Of a stretch of 64,000 bases of DNA, positions 9,950 to 19,132 are shown piece by piece. The DNA comes from CAVQEK01 sp964596645 (GTDB lineage: Bacteria; Bacteroidota; Bacteroidia; Cytophagales; Cyclobacteriaceae): positions 1-64,000 of the forward strand of contig CAZQVB010000004.1 of the NCBI GenBank assembly GCA_964596645.1, written 5' to 3'. How positions within the stretch are numbered: the stretch's first letter is position 1; every line of letters begins with the position of its first letter. The notes under the pieces were generated by a model. That model had not been told where the DNA came from. It did not search any database and was given only the letters and a program-made list of their open reading frames with translations. The position numbers and the translations under genes are program-made.

Positions 9950-10090
9950 GTTTCTCTTTGCGAACCTCGCGAAACCTTTGCGTCCTTTGCGTTAAAAAAA
10001 TTCTACCACCAATAGCACAAGGATTACACACTGTAGATTTTCTATGCGAACCTTGCGAATCCTCTGCGCCCTTTGCGGTTAAAAAATCCT
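9950..10090. repeat. two diverged copies of the CTTTGCG-type intergenic repeat
   Basis: The stretch around 9952-10000 reads ctttgcgaacctcgcg, then cctttgcgtcctttgcg and a run of A. A second diverged copy lies at 10042-10088 (gcgaaccttgcgaatcc, gccctttgcgg, run of A). The short ORF across it (encoding NLCVLCV) is the familiar artefact of this repeat, not a gene. The second copy ends at the stop codon of the kduD gene. Confidence 0.65.
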
Positions 10091-10856
10091 ACCGCCCCAT
10101 CCAGCCGCCATCTACTGTCACAATAGTGCCATTCATATAGTTGGATGCACCCGAGGCGAGGAATACCACCGGCCCTTTGAAATCTTCGGGCTGGCCCCAT
10201 CTGTTCTGAGGAATGCGCGAGAGAATGGCCGGGCTTCTGTCAGGATCGGCCCGAAGAGCAGATGTGTTGTCTGTGGCAATATAGCCTGGTGCAATGGCAT
10301 TCACATTGACACCCCTAGCGGCCCACTCATTGGCAAATGCCATCACCAACTGGCCAACGCCGCCTTTGCTGGCCGCATAGCCCGGCACGGTAATGCCGCC
10401 CTGAAATGTGAGCAGCGATGCGGTGAAAATGATCTTTCCACTGCCGCGTGCTACCATGTCGCGCCCGATCTCTCGGGTGAGTATGAACTGGGCATTGAGA
10501 TTGATCTCAATCACTTTGTCCCAGTATTCATCGGGGTGCTCGGCTGCCGGCTTGCGCAGTATGGTGCCGGCATTGTTGATGAGTATATCGATGGCAGGAA
10601 AATCCTTTTTTACCTGTTCTATAAATTCATAGAGCGATGATCGGTTGCCAAAGTCGCATTGATAGGACTTGAACTTCCGGCCCAGGGCTTTCACTTCTTT
10701 CTCCACATCGCTGTCGGGTTCCAGGCTGGCCGAAACGCCAATAATGTCGGCACCGGCTTCGGCCAGCGCGATGGCCATAGCCTTGCCAATACCACGCTTG
10801 GCACCGGTGACCAATGCTGTTTTACCATCGAGCTTGAAACTGTCTAATACATGCAT
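10089..10856 (-). CDS. kduD: 2-dehydro-3-deoxy-D-gluconate 5-dehydrogenase (SDR family)
   Basis: A 255-residue short-chain dehydrogenase. The cofactor motif TGAKRGIG is at 18-25, NNAG at 94-97, and the catalytic Ser147, Tyr160 and Lys164 are in place. The overall text is KduD-like from end to end: FQGGITVPGYAASK, NVNAIAPGYIATDNT, SRIPQNRWG and TVDGGWMGR match what I know of the family. KduD acts on unsaturated uronate breakdown products of pectin, alginate-like or glycosaminoglycan polymers. No kduI or lyase is next to it here; the nearest catabolic gene is the sulfatase at 11510. A VOC gene lies 94 bases upstream on the same strand. Confidence 0.85.
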   Translation of the reverse strand: MHVLDSFKLDGKTALVTGAKRGIGKAMAIALAEAGADIIGVSASLEPDSDVEKEVKALGRKFKSYQCDFGNRSSLYEFIEQVKKDFPAIDILINNAGTILRKPAAEHPDEYWDKVIEINLNAQFILTREIGRDMVARGSGKIIFTASLLTFQGGITVPGYAASKGGVGQLVMAFANEWAARGVNVNAIAPGYIATDNTSALRADPDRSPAILSRIPQNRWGQPEDFKGPVVFLASGASNYMNGTIVTVDGGWMGR

Positions 10857-10950
10857 TCTGTAAAATTTAAGTTATAACTGGCTCAGCCATCTCAGTGTGC
10901 AGCATCGCATGTGCTGACCAGGCTTGAATGAATGGGTAATTGTCCGTGAC

Positions 10951-11325
10951 CTACCGCTGTACCACCTGCAACACATTCCCCTCCAAATCTTCGAAAGTGC
11001 GTAAATGCCCTCCACCAATCGCCGGCACTACATCGCTGATCCACCGCACGCTGTGCTGGTCGAGATGCGCTATGGCTTTCGACAAGTCGCTTACCCGCAA
11101 CGCTAGGTGTGACATGCCCGGTGCCAGTATGGTTCGCTTTGGCCGGTCTGTGCCGTCATTCTGCATCATTTCTATAAAGGTGCCATCGGGGGCCTGGATG
11201 ATCCACACCCTCCGCTCTTCGTTCTTGAAAAATTTGTTGTAGCCCAGCACATTGCAATACCAGTCTGCCAGTGCATCCAGATTGTCGGCAGCAATGGCCG
11301 GATGATCAATTCCTTTCAATTCCAT
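10951..11325 (-). CDS. VOC (glyoxalase/bleomycin-resistance-like) family protein
   Basis: A 124-residue single-domain vicinal-oxygen-chelate protein. GIDHPAIAADNLD at the start gives His8, FIEMM gives Glu52 and MSHLALRV gives His73, all at usual metal-ligand positions. The last ligand position, normally Glu in GN-x-x-E, appears as Gln120 (EGNVLQVVQ), so the metal site may be altered. The substrate cannot be predicted. It is likely co-transcribed with kduD downstream (94-base gap), so an isomerase or lyase role in sugar-acid breakdown is possible but unproven. Confidence 0.8.
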   Translation of the reverse strand: MELKGIDHPAIAADNLDALADWYCNVLGYNKFFKNEERRVWIIQAPDGTFIEMMQNDGTDRPKRTILAPGMSHLALRVSDLSKAIAHLDQHSVRWISDVVPAIGGGHLRTFEDLEGNVLQVVQR

Positions 11326-11509
11326 AATTCATATCAGTTACGTGACATTCAAAAATAGGCAGGAATACAAAGAATCCCTGAAAAAGCCCTCTTGTTTGTC
11401 GCTGATTCAGCCAGCATTGTCATTGCGGCCTCAACGACGATGGCAGATTTTGAGCATTTCCCTTTTGTCAGGAGCTGTACAGTGATAATTTTCGTGCAAG
11501 AAATACAGC

Positions 11510-12994
11510 ATGATGAAAACAAACAAAACTATGGACAGAACCTTCGTTCTACTTTTTCTATTGGCGCTGGCCTCTTTCAGTTGCAACCCTCAGCAAAAAA
11601 AGAGCGCAACTTCAGAAACTACCGAAGTAAAAAAGCCAACGGGGCCCAATGTGATATTTATTCTGGCCGACGACCTCGGCTATGGTGACCTGGGCAGCTA
11701 TGGCCAGAAGGAAATAAAAACACCGCACCTGGACCGCATGGCCGCCGAGGGTATGCGATTTACACAGCACTACGCCGGAAGCACCGTATGCGCACCTTCG
11801 CGCGCCTCGCTGATGAGCGGCATGCATACCGGCCATACTGCAGTGCGCGGCAATAAGGAAGTGCAGCCTATGGGGCAGTTTCCGTTGCCGGCACCCATCG
11901 TCACGGTGGCCGAGGTATTTAAACAAGCCGGATATACCACCGGACTGATCGGCAAATGGGGCCTAGGCGGGCCTGAGTCGGAAGGTCTCCCCAACCGACA
12001 GGGCTTCGACTATTTTTATGGCTATCTGGGCCAGCGCCACGCCCACAATTACTACCCTGATTTCCTCTTTCGCAACGAAGACCGGATACCTCTGAAAAAT
12101 GAAATGCCACAGCCCGCCAGGCCCGATGGCGCCGGGGTGGCCTCGCGTAAGGTAGAGTATAGCCACGACCTGTTCGCTGATGAAGCGCTGCAATACATTC
12201 ACCGGCATCAAGACACTGCTTTCTTTTTGTACCTGGCCACCACCATACCACACGCCAACAATGAGGGACGCGAAGAGGGTATGGAAGTGCCTGATTTCAG
12301 CCAGTATGCCGGAGAGGATTGGCCTGAGGCCCAGAAACGCATGGCCGCCATGGTGAGCCGGCTCGATGGCGACGTAGGCCGTATTCTTGACACGCTACAG
12401 TCGCTGGGTATCGCCAACAACACGCTGGTCATTTTTACCTCCGACAACGGGCCCCACTCCGAAGGAGGCAACGACCCCGCCTTTTTCGACAGCAATGGCC
12501 CGCTCAGGGGTGTAAAGCGTGATTTGTATGAAGGCGGCATACGTGTACCCATGATCGCCTGGTGGCCTGGAACGGTTGCCGCCGGAAGCGAAAGCGACCA
12601 CATTTCTGCCTTTTGGGATTTTCTGCCTACCGCATGTGCCCTCACAGATGTAGAACCCGAACTCACTGACGGCATAAGCTACCTGCCCACACTGCTTGGT
12701 ATGGAACAACCAAAACACGATTTCCTTTATTGGGAGTTTCATGAGCAAGGTGGCAAGCAGGCGGTGCGCCGGGGAGAGTGGAAAGCCGTACGACAGAACG
12801 TGCTGGAGAATCCCGAGAGCAACCTGGAGTTGTACAACCTTGCGGCAGACATTGGTGAAAACAACAATGTAGCCGTGGAGCATCCGGAAGTGCTCGAAGA
12901 GATGCGCAAGATCATGCAATACGCGCACCTGGAAGATCCTGTATGGCCCTTCATTCCTGCACGGCCTGCCTTGAACCCCCACCAAAACCAATAA
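11510..12994 (+). CDS. arylsulfatase, lipoprotein (FGly sulfatase, S1 type)
   Basis: A 494-residue sulfatase. The lipoprotein signal ends LALASFSC (lipid Cys25). NVIFILADDLGYGDLG supplies the metal-binding Asp pair, and the C-x-P-x-R signature is VCAPSRASLMSG, with Cys94 the residue matured to formylglycine. GKWGLGG and the late FTSDNGPHSEGG complete the active site. Family members remove sulfate esters from polysaccharides; the exact substrate class cannot be read by eye. Two ATGs lie at 11510 and 11513. It is monocistronic, followed 160 bases later by the haem c/FG-GAP lipoprotein. FGly formation needs a maturase not seen in this window. Confidence 0.92.
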   Translation: MMKTNKTMDRTFVLLFLLALASFSCNPQQKKSATSETTEVKKPTGPNVIFILADDLGYGDLGSYGQKEIKTPHLDRMAAEGMRFTQHYAGSTVCAPSRASLMSGMHTGHTAVRGNKEVQPMGQFPLPAPIVTVAEVFKQAGYTTGLIGKWGLGGPESEGLPNRQGFDYFYGYLGQRHAHNYYPDFLFRNEDRIPLKNEMPQPARPDGAGVASRKVEYSHDLFADEALQYIHRHQDTAFFLYLATTIPHANNEGREEGMEVPDFSQYAGEDWPEAQKRMAAMVSRLDGDVGRILDTLQSLGIANNTLVIFTSDNGPHSEGGNDPAFFDSNGPLRGVKRDLYEGGIRVPMIAWWPGTVAAGSESDHISAFWDFLPTACALTDVEPELTDGISYLPTLLGMEQPKHDFLYWEFHEQGGKQAVRRGEWKAVRQNVLENPESNLELYNLAADIGENNNVAVEHPEVLEEMRKIMQYAHLEDPVWPFIPARPALNPHQNQ

Positions 12995-13156
12995 TGCAGG
13001 GTCACATGGCTAAGGTGGTGCCACAACTAATTCATTCAACGTGAAATTTTCGATTCTCAGACCAAGGTATAGAACTAATGCGCGCTAAAGGGGGGAAAGC
13101 CTAAATACACTTACGGTTGGCATAGCGACTGTAATCATCATTGAATTGACTTAGTA

Positions 13157-14746
13157 ATGAAAAGATCAACCATCGCAGCCGCCGGAATGCTGCTCTTATT
13201 ATTGAGCCAGTGCGACCGCGTGAAAAAGACGACAGACCAGGGGCAAAACAAAGACCAACCGGTAATGACCGGGCTGAGTGGCGAAGCACTGTCCATGGCA
13301 CATTGCGGCCGCTGTCATATGTATGTGCCTCCTGCCGCTTTGCCGAAAAAAATATGGCAAACTTATGTTCTACCATCAATGGGCCATCGAATGGGTATTT
13401 ATGCAGGAGGACATCAGCCTGATAGTTTATTTGAGCCAGGCATAGGTGGCGAAATGGTGCGAAAGGCTGGTGTTTTTCCTGAAAAACCCACACTTGCAGA
13501 GGCAGAATGGCAGGCTATTTCAGCATATTATTTGGCCAATGCGCCCGATGGTATAGAAGAATCTACCAGGTCGGAACCCATCGCACAGGGACTGAAGCAT
13601 TTCAATTATACACGAGCCCGTTTTTCGCAGCAGCCCCCATTGAGCATTATGGTGAAAATACTGCCAGACAAGCCGGGATTTGTGTACAGTGACGGGAAGC
13701 GCGACGTGAGCAGCCTCAACTTTTTAAACCCCGATCTCACAAAAGATTACAATATACTGCTGCGCACTACACCCGTGCATTTTATAGCCGAAGGCGATTC
13801 AGCCTATGTCACCACCATTGGCCGCAAAATGTATCCACATGATGCACCAGACGGCGCCATTCAAATTTTATACGCGCAAACGCCTCAGGGACCACTCAAG
13901 TCGGCCCGATTGCTGGTGGAAAATCTGCAAAGGCCTGTTCATGTGATTCGTGAAGATATGAACAATGACGGGTTGAAGGACTTTGTGGTGTGTGAATATG
14001 GCAACCTGCTGGGTAAGCTGGCCTGGTACGAAAACATGGGTGAACATCGCTATGCCCTGCGCCCACTTAAAATGGCCCCTGGCGCTATCATGGCAAAGAC
14101 AGACGACGTAAATGATGATGGCCTCACCGATCTTTGGGTACTGATGGCACAAGGCGATGAAGGCATCTTTTTATTTACCAATCAAGGCAACGGCACCTTT
14201 AAGGAGCAGCGCATACTCCGCTTTCCTCCTTTGTATGGCTCGCAGTACTTTGACCTGGTCGATATAAATAGTGATGGCCATCGCGACATTATTTATGTGT
14301 GTGGTGACAACGCCGATCTTTCTCCGGTACTCAAGGCTTTTCACGGCATCTACATCTATCTGAATGATGGGCACTTCCAATTCACCCAGTCAACTTTTCT
14401 GCCACTCAATGGCGCCTACAAAGCCCTGCCCGGTGATTATGACCTGGATGGCGATGTGGATCTGGCCTCTATTTCATTCTTTCCAGACTATGCCCACAGC
14501 CCGGAAGAAAGTTTTGTTTACTGGGAAAATACCGGGGATTTAACCTTTAAGCCATACTCATTTGCCGAGGCCGTGGATGGTCGGTGGATTGTGATGGACG
14601 CAGCTGATATGGACGGTGATGACGACGTTGACCTGGCGCTTGGTTCGTTTGTAGGTTTCGACCCCCAAGGTGATACTACAGGCCTGAAGATGAAATGGTT
14701 GCGCGACAGTCCTTCAATGGTCGTATTGGAAAACACAATAAAGTAA
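13157..14746 (+). CDS. lipoprotein with c-type haem site and FG-GAP/VCBS repeats
   Basis: A 529-residue protein. The lipoprotein signal ends LLLLLSQC (lipid Cys19). A single CGRCH haem c site is at 50-54, followed by a short cytochrome-like region with possible distal Met in LPSMGHRMG. The rest is a series of calcium-type FG-GAP repeats: DMNNDGLKDFVV, DVNDDGLTDLWV, DINSDGHRDIIY, DYDLDGDVDLAS and DMDGDDDVDLAL. These form a beta-propeller. The combination suggests an envelope redox protein with a carbohydrate- or protein-binding propeller. The role is unknown; it lies next to the sulfatase but with its own spacer. Confidence 0.82.
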   Translation: MKRSTIAAAGMLLLLLSQCDRVKKTTDQGQNKDQPVMTGLSGEALSMAHCGRCHMYVPPAALPKKIWQTYVLPSMGHRMGIYAGGHQPDSLFEPGIGGEMVRKAGVFPEKPTLAEAEWQAISAYYLANAPDGIEESTRSEPIAQGLKHFNYTRARFSQQPPLSIMVKILPDKPGFVYSDGKRDVSSLNFLNPDLTKDYNILLRTTPVHFIAEGDSAYVTTIGRKMYPHDAPDGAIQILYAQTPQGPLKSARLLVENLQRPVHVIREDMNNDGLKDFVVCEYGNLLGKLAWYENMGEHRYALRPLKMAPGAIMAKTDDVNDDGLTDLWVLMAQGDEGIFLFTNQGNGTFKEQRILRFPPLYGSQYFDLVDINSDGHRDIIYVCGDNADLSPVLKAFHGIYIYLNDGHFQFTQSTFLPLNGAYKALPGDYDLDGDVDLASISFFPDYAHSPEESFVYWENTGDLTFKPYSFAEAVDGRWIVMDAADMDGDDDVDLALGSFVGFDPQGDTTGLKMKWLRDSPSMVVLENTIK

Positions 14747-14825
14747 CAGGGCCACACATAATTCACTGCCATAGCGCTGTGTGGGTGGTCTTCCGACAGA
14801 GAACATGTTCAGGTCACATGAGCTA

Positions 14826-14857
14826 TACAAAAACAAAAGGCGCCCTAAGAGCGCCTC
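14826..14857 (-). terminator. terminator of the DJ-1/PfpI gene
   Basis: On the minus strand the arms AGGCGC and GCGCCT close a short loop and are followed by TTTTGTTTTTG. It lies about 45 bases after the stop at 14903. Confidence 0.65.
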
Positions 14858-14902
14858 GTGTCGTTTGGTCGATGTTGATTATTGGTCAATTATTGTTTTT
14901 GA

Positions 14903-15466
14903 TCAGGCCGTTTGCCCTTCGTGTTTTCCTTCTTTTATTTCTTCTACCATTTTGCGGTTGAAGGCCGGCAAGTCCTCAGGTGAACGTGACGTTACAAGGC
15001 CTTCATCAACCACTACTTCCTCATCTACCCAGTTGGCACCTGCATTAGCGAGGTCGGTTTTTATGGAGTGGAACGATGTCATTTTTCTTCCTTCTACTAC
15101 ACCGGCTTCTATCAGCAATTGGGGCGCGTGGCATATGGCGGCCACAGGTTTGTGATTTTCGAAAAAGTCGCGGACGAAATCCACCGCCTTTTTGTTGCGG
15201 CGAAGTTTGTCGGGGTTGATCACTCCACCCGGCAACACCAATGCATCGTAGTCGCTGGAGGAAACCTCGTCTACCGTTTTGTCTACAGTGACGGTGATAC
15301 CCCATTCGCCATGATCCCAGCCTTTGATGGAGCCGGCCTCCTCCGACACGATGTCGAATTGAATGCCTGCATCTTTGAGCGCTGATCGCGGTGAGGTCAA
15401 TTCCTCCTGTTCAAAACCATTGGTTGCCAATATTGCTACTTTCAAATTTCCTCTATCGTTATTCAT
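14903..15466 (-). CDS. DJ-1/PfpI family protein (YhbO-like)
   Basis: A 187-residue protein of the type-1 glutamine-amidotransferase-like DJ-1/PfpI family. VAILATNGFEQEEL carries the conserved Glu near residue 20, DALVLPGG is the usual strand-turn, and AAICHAPQ presents the nucleophile Cys112 with His113 on the elbow. Members act as protein deglycases, chaperones or proteases under stress; the activity of this one is unknown. It is a single gene with a terminator after it. A gene-poor stretch of 489 bases lies upstream. Confidence 0.9.
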   Translation of the reverse strand: MNNDRGNLKVAILATNGFEQEELTSPRSALKDAGIQFDIVSEEAGSIKGWDHGEWGITVTVDKTVDEVSSSDYDALVLPGGVINPDKLRRNKKAVDFVRDFFENHKPVAAICHAPQLLIEAGVVEGRKMTSFHSIKTDLANAGANWVDEEVVVDEGLVTSRSPEDLPAFNRKMVEEIKEGKHEGQTA

Positions 15467-15955
15467 TACTTTCTCATTTTATGTGAAACATCTTTTGATC
15501 AATAAAGGGGCAAAGTGTATTCCACTTACTTATATAGGCCAATTTGGGCTGTTGTGGCATATTGGGAGCTGAATGCGTTACAAACCTGTAACAGTATCTG
15601 TGGAGGTCTGTGCAAGTTTGCACACAATGCCCATGGAGTAAGCCTGGAGGTGCCTGTATTTTCCTACTTACTTATAGCCTCACTTTACGAATCGAATTTA
15701 AGGCATCGATCGCCAAATACTACATCGGCTTTTTGTTGAATCAAATACACAAAATTGTGTATAAAAATATCCTCACCCTACAATTTATCAGCGCGCATAT
15801 GAGGCTGTGAGTAGCGCGAACAAGGCCGTGCACAATATGTATGACATGATCGAGGTGAAAAAGAAAATGGAACTGTGCTGGCACTTGCTTTGCCAATCTG
15901 TTGCCCAAAATAGCTGCTGAAGCAGCAACATGTTTCACTCCAACTCCAACACACC
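15467..15955. other. 489-base intergenic stretch without a supportable gene
   Basis: The region holds the divergent promoters of the DJ-1/PfpI and DUF1206 genes. Near 15790-15920 the plus strand has a protein-like stretch (AYEAVSSANKAVHNMYDMIE) without a good start and with a stop upstream. It may be a decayed small gene but is too weak to call. Confidence 0.4.
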
Positions 15956-16756
15956 ATGAATGTAGATTCAGACAAAAAAAAGAAATTTGCCCGCATTGGC
16001 ATCGCTACCAAGGGGGTAGTCTATTGCCTGGTAGGCGTACTGACGGCTATGGCAGCCTTTGGCCAGGGCGGCCAGAAAACAGGCACCAAAAGCACGCTGG
16101 ACGTAATTGCCGGTCAGCCGTTCGGGCAGATATTATTGGTTATCACCGGTATAGGTTTGCTGGGTTATGTTTTTTACCGTTTTTACCAAACCTTCGCCGA
16201 CACCGAGAATGAAGGAGACGACAAGACAGGCATCGGCAAACGCATCGCTTATTTTTCCAGCGGAGCTTTTTACGGCTTTTTGGCTTTTTTAGCATTCAAA
16301 AAAGTAATTGGCGCTGCCAGCTCTGGCTCTGGCTCTGGCGGCAAGAAACAACTAATAGGCACCTTGCTGGAAGCACCCATGGGCCAGATACTGGTCGGCA
16401 TCATCGCCCTTATATTTTTAGGTAAAGCGCTGTATCAATTCTACATCGCCTTCTCTGGCAAGTACAAAGACAAACTGAAAAAGAGCAACCTTGGCGAGAA
16501 GGCCGAGAAAGCTTTGTCGAATGCCGGTATGGTCGGCTATATCTCCCGGGGCATTGTGGTAGGTATAGTAGCTGTACTCATTGGCCTGGCGGCCATAAAT
16601 CATAATCCCAATGAGGCCGGCGGTACGGAAGAGGCATTTAGTGTGTTGCAAAACACTTTTGGTAGTGTAGTACTGGGCGTGATTGCCATTGGACTGGTGG
16701 CTTACGGTGTATTTATGTTTGTAAAAGCGCGATACAAAGCCATCAGCCTCGAATAG
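15956..16756 (+). CDS. DUF1206 integral membrane protein
   Basis: A 266-residue protein with three repeats of a two-helix unit, about six membrane segments. Each repeat starts with a similar phrase: ARIGIATKGVVYCLVGV, GKRIAYFSSGAFYGFLA and VGYISRGIVVGIVAVLIG, with GQILL, GQILVGI and GSVVLGV opening the second helix. This threefold layout is characteristic of DUF1206. A short Gly/Ser linker (GSGSGG) lies near residue 125. The function of the family is not known. It is monocistronic and followed by a terminator. Confidence 0.88.
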   Translation: MNVDSDKKKKFARIGIATKGVVYCLVGVLTAMAAFGQGGQKTGTKSTLDVIAGQPFGQILLVITGIGLLGYVFYRFYQTFADTENEGDDKTGIGKRIAYFSSGAFYGFLAFLAFKKVIGAASSGSGSGGKKQLIGTLLEAPMGQILVGIIALIFLGKALYQFYIAFSGKYKDKLKKSNLGEKAEKALSNAGMVGYISRGIVVGIVAVLIGLAAINHNPNEAGGTEEAFSVLQNTFGSVVLGVIAIGLVAYGVFMFVKARYKAISLE

Positions 16757-16780
16757 TAGACATTCATTTATAGAAAGATC

Positions 16781-16815
16781 AGAGGGCATCGGTGATTTCC
16801 GGTGCTCTTTTTTTT
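16781..16815 (+). terminator. terminator after the DUF1206 gene
   Basis: An imperfect hairpin (agagggcatcgg paired with ccggtgctct) is followed by a run of eight or more T. The remaining bases to 17147 show no gene on either strand. Confidence 0.7.
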
Positions 16816-17147
16816 GCCTACCGCTATGTGTATGGCAAGTAGGGTATAAGAAAGCGATATCCTTTTGAGCTTGGACGGTGCTTGTAAGCAGCACTGAACT
16901 TTCACAACCAATCAAACACTCTATTTGCTGTATACCTTGATGTGGGGATTTATTTTTTCTGGGTCTAACTCCTGTATGATGCAGTTGTTTTTCCCGCTCC
17001 ATTACAACCTGCTATGACGAATAATCTTTTCACTTCGTATAAATTTACGTCTTTTCAATTATTCATTTTACAATAGGCTCTTTTATCTCATTCTCCACAA
17101 CCCATCCAATATGCCTCGGTTTGTGTCACCGCAAACCAACCAAACCA

Positions 17148-19004
17148 CTAATACCTCACCCGTAGGCCACCGAGCACGTTGGCCCCGGGCAAGGGGTAGC
17201 CGGCATCTATTGCATATTTTTCATCCAGCAGGTTGTTGCCTTCCACAAAGAGCGTGAGCCAATTGGTCGCCTTTGCCTGAATGCCAAGGCGCAGCAAACC
17301 ATAAGAATCGCGCGAAATGGCCCCGTCGCCGGCAACAGCGGTCACCAGATCGTCGACCAGCTGATAGCCCGCCGAAAATTCTACTACGCCGAGCGCCAGA
17401 TCAGCCATCAGGTTCAGTTTGTGCCTGGGCGCGTATTTCAGCGGCTTGTCGGTGTCGAGATAGGCGTAGTTGGCGCGGAGACCCAATTGTTTTAGCGGGA
17501 AATAAGCCACCGCCAGCTCAATACCCTGATTGACAAAATCGCCTGTATTCATGTTGACCGGTGGCGGCGTACTCACAATGACGGGTTGGATGAGGTTGCT
17601 GCCATCCATGTAAAACAACGTCATTTCCACACTGAGGGCATCATCCAACGCGCGCTGTGCCAGCGACACCTCGTAGTTCCAAAGCCGCTCCGGCTCCAGC
17701 TCCAGCGACGATGGCGGGAACAGGAACAAATCGACGATGGCCGGGCTTCTAAACCCTTTACTCACATTGGCTTTGAGGGTGGTGCTGGCGCCGGGTGTGG
17801 CGGTGATCCCCACGGCCGGCACATGCTCCACGCCATACTGCGAATTGTTGATGAGCCGGTAGGCGGCGCTAAGGCTGAAGACAGAAAAATCTTGCTGCAC
17901 CACAGCGTACACATCCGTCTCATTGATGGTGTGTTCTACACCAAAACCTTTCGGCGGCACGGGCAGGTCATTCTCCGGCTTGCCGCCAAAGTTTTTATAG
18001 TCGAGCCCTACAGTAAGCGTGCTGGTCGGGGTGAGCAGCAGATTTTGGTAAAAGGTGAGGCCGCGGTTGTAGTCGTACGACTCGAAACCATCACTAAAGG
18101 CGTGCTCACCAAAGTTGTAGAAAAACATAAAGGCGCCCTTGAGCTTCTCGTAGTCATTCTTGACTGAGAAGGCCGCTCTGCCCCTAAGATAATCACGCGT
18201 GTCGTTGTCTCTGGGGGCCTCCACCGTTCCCGGATTGTTGAAGGTCGCATCCAGCAGGTTGCCATCCATCGTCACCGACCATGTGTTGCTCAGGGTGTAG
18301 TCCAGCTTGAGGTAGCCGGACAGGCTTTGGTAAAAATCATTTCCGTCGTCTCTGTGGCCTTCTGTTTTTTCATAGTTGAATGCGCCGAACGCAGTAAAAG
18401 CCTCATTGCTGTGGCCGGCAGAGAGCGACATTATTTGCGTGCCGAAAGAACCGGCTGCCAGCGTAGATCCCAAAGACAATCCCTCCTTTGGCGTCCGGGT
18501 GATGAGATTGATGGCGCCTCCATAGGCGTTGGAACCATATAAAACAGCCGCCGGACCGCGGATCACCTCTACACGCTCTATGTCGGTAGCCATATACGAG
18601 TCGCCTATGGGGTGGCCAAATATTCCCATAAACTGCGGTTGGCCATCGATAAGCATCAGCACCTGCTTGTTCTGATCGCCACTGATGCCGCGTATACTGA
18701 TGTTGCCCCCCGTATTGGGCCCCACACCAAAGCCCACCATCGAGCGGGTGTTCACAAATAAGCCCGGCACTTCCTGGTGGAGCAGCGGCAGTATATTGAG
18801 CTGGTTATCTCTGGCTATTGCTGCGCGCGACACCACCGATATACTGGCCGGTATATCGCTTTTTTGCCGTTCAATGCGTGTTCCTGTCACCACGACCGGA
18901 TCGAGCTCCAGCGTGCGGGTGGAGTCGGCATCGGCAGCGTGCAGGCCGGTATAGCCGGCGCCTGTGATCAGGAGGAATAGGAGAAAACTTTTAACATGGG
19001 TCAC
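17148..19004 (-). CDS. TonB-dependent outer membrane receptor
   Basis: A 618-residue receptor. The signal peptide ends near LHAADA. The TonB box region is LDPVVVTGTR. The plug domain follows, with SIRGISGDQNKQVLMLIDG and the signature IERVEVIRGPAAVLYGSNAYGGAINLIT. The rest is a 22-strand barrel ending in an aromatic-type strand (LGGLRVRY). There is no N-terminal carboxypeptidase-like domain and no SusD beside it, so it is more like siderophore, cobalamin or metal-complex receptors than a SusC glycan importer. The substrate is unknown. It is divergent from the multihaem cytochrome gene at 19133, with 128 bases between the starts. Confidence 0.9.
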   Translation of the reverse strand: MTHVKSFLLFLLITGAGYTGLHAADADSTRTLELDPVVVTGTRIERQKSDIPASISVVSRAAIARDNQLNILPLLHQEVPGLFVNTRSMVGFGVGPNTGGNISIRGISGDQNKQVLMLIDGQPQFMGIFGHPIGDSYMATDIERVEVIRGPAAVLYGSNAYGGAINLITRTPKEGLSLGSTLAAGSFGTQIMSLSAGHSNEAFTAFGAFNYEKTEGHRDDGNDFYQSLSGYLKLDYTLSNTWSVTMDGNLLDATFNNPGTVEAPRDNDTRDYLRGRAAFSVKNDYEKLKGAFMFFYNFGEHAFSDGFESYDYNRGLTFYQNLLLTPTSTLTVGLDYKNFGGKPENDLPVPPKGFGVEHTINETDVYAVVQQDFSVFSLSAAYRLINNSQYGVEHVPAVGITATPGASTTLKANVSKGFRSPAIVDLFLFPPSSLELEPERLWNYEVSLAQRALDDALSVEMTLFYMDGSNLIQPVIVSTPPPVNMNTGDFVNQGIELAVAYFPLKQLGLRANYAYLDTDKPLKYAPRHKLNLMADLALGVVEFSAGYQLVDDLVTAVAGDGAISRDSYGLLRLGIQAKATNWLTLFVEGNNLLDEKYAIDAGYPLPGANVLGGLRVRY

Positions 19005-19132
19005 GTCGATTGCAATTAGGTGGTGTGTGAATTGGCAAAGATATCGGAATTACAAGTTAGTGGAAGGGAGGCTTGTTTTTCTTGTCAGAAATATAATTTT
19101 CCCTAATATTGACCTTCGTTGTGGAGGCCGAG

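Noticed and set aside
9904..10140. 78-codon frame with NLCVLCV
   Set aside because: Product of the CTTTGCG-type intergenic repeat, not a gene.
15768..15920. Protein-like stretch AYEAVSSANKAVHNMYDM
   Set aside because: No usable start codon and a stop just upstream; possibly a decayed small gene, not enough to annotate.
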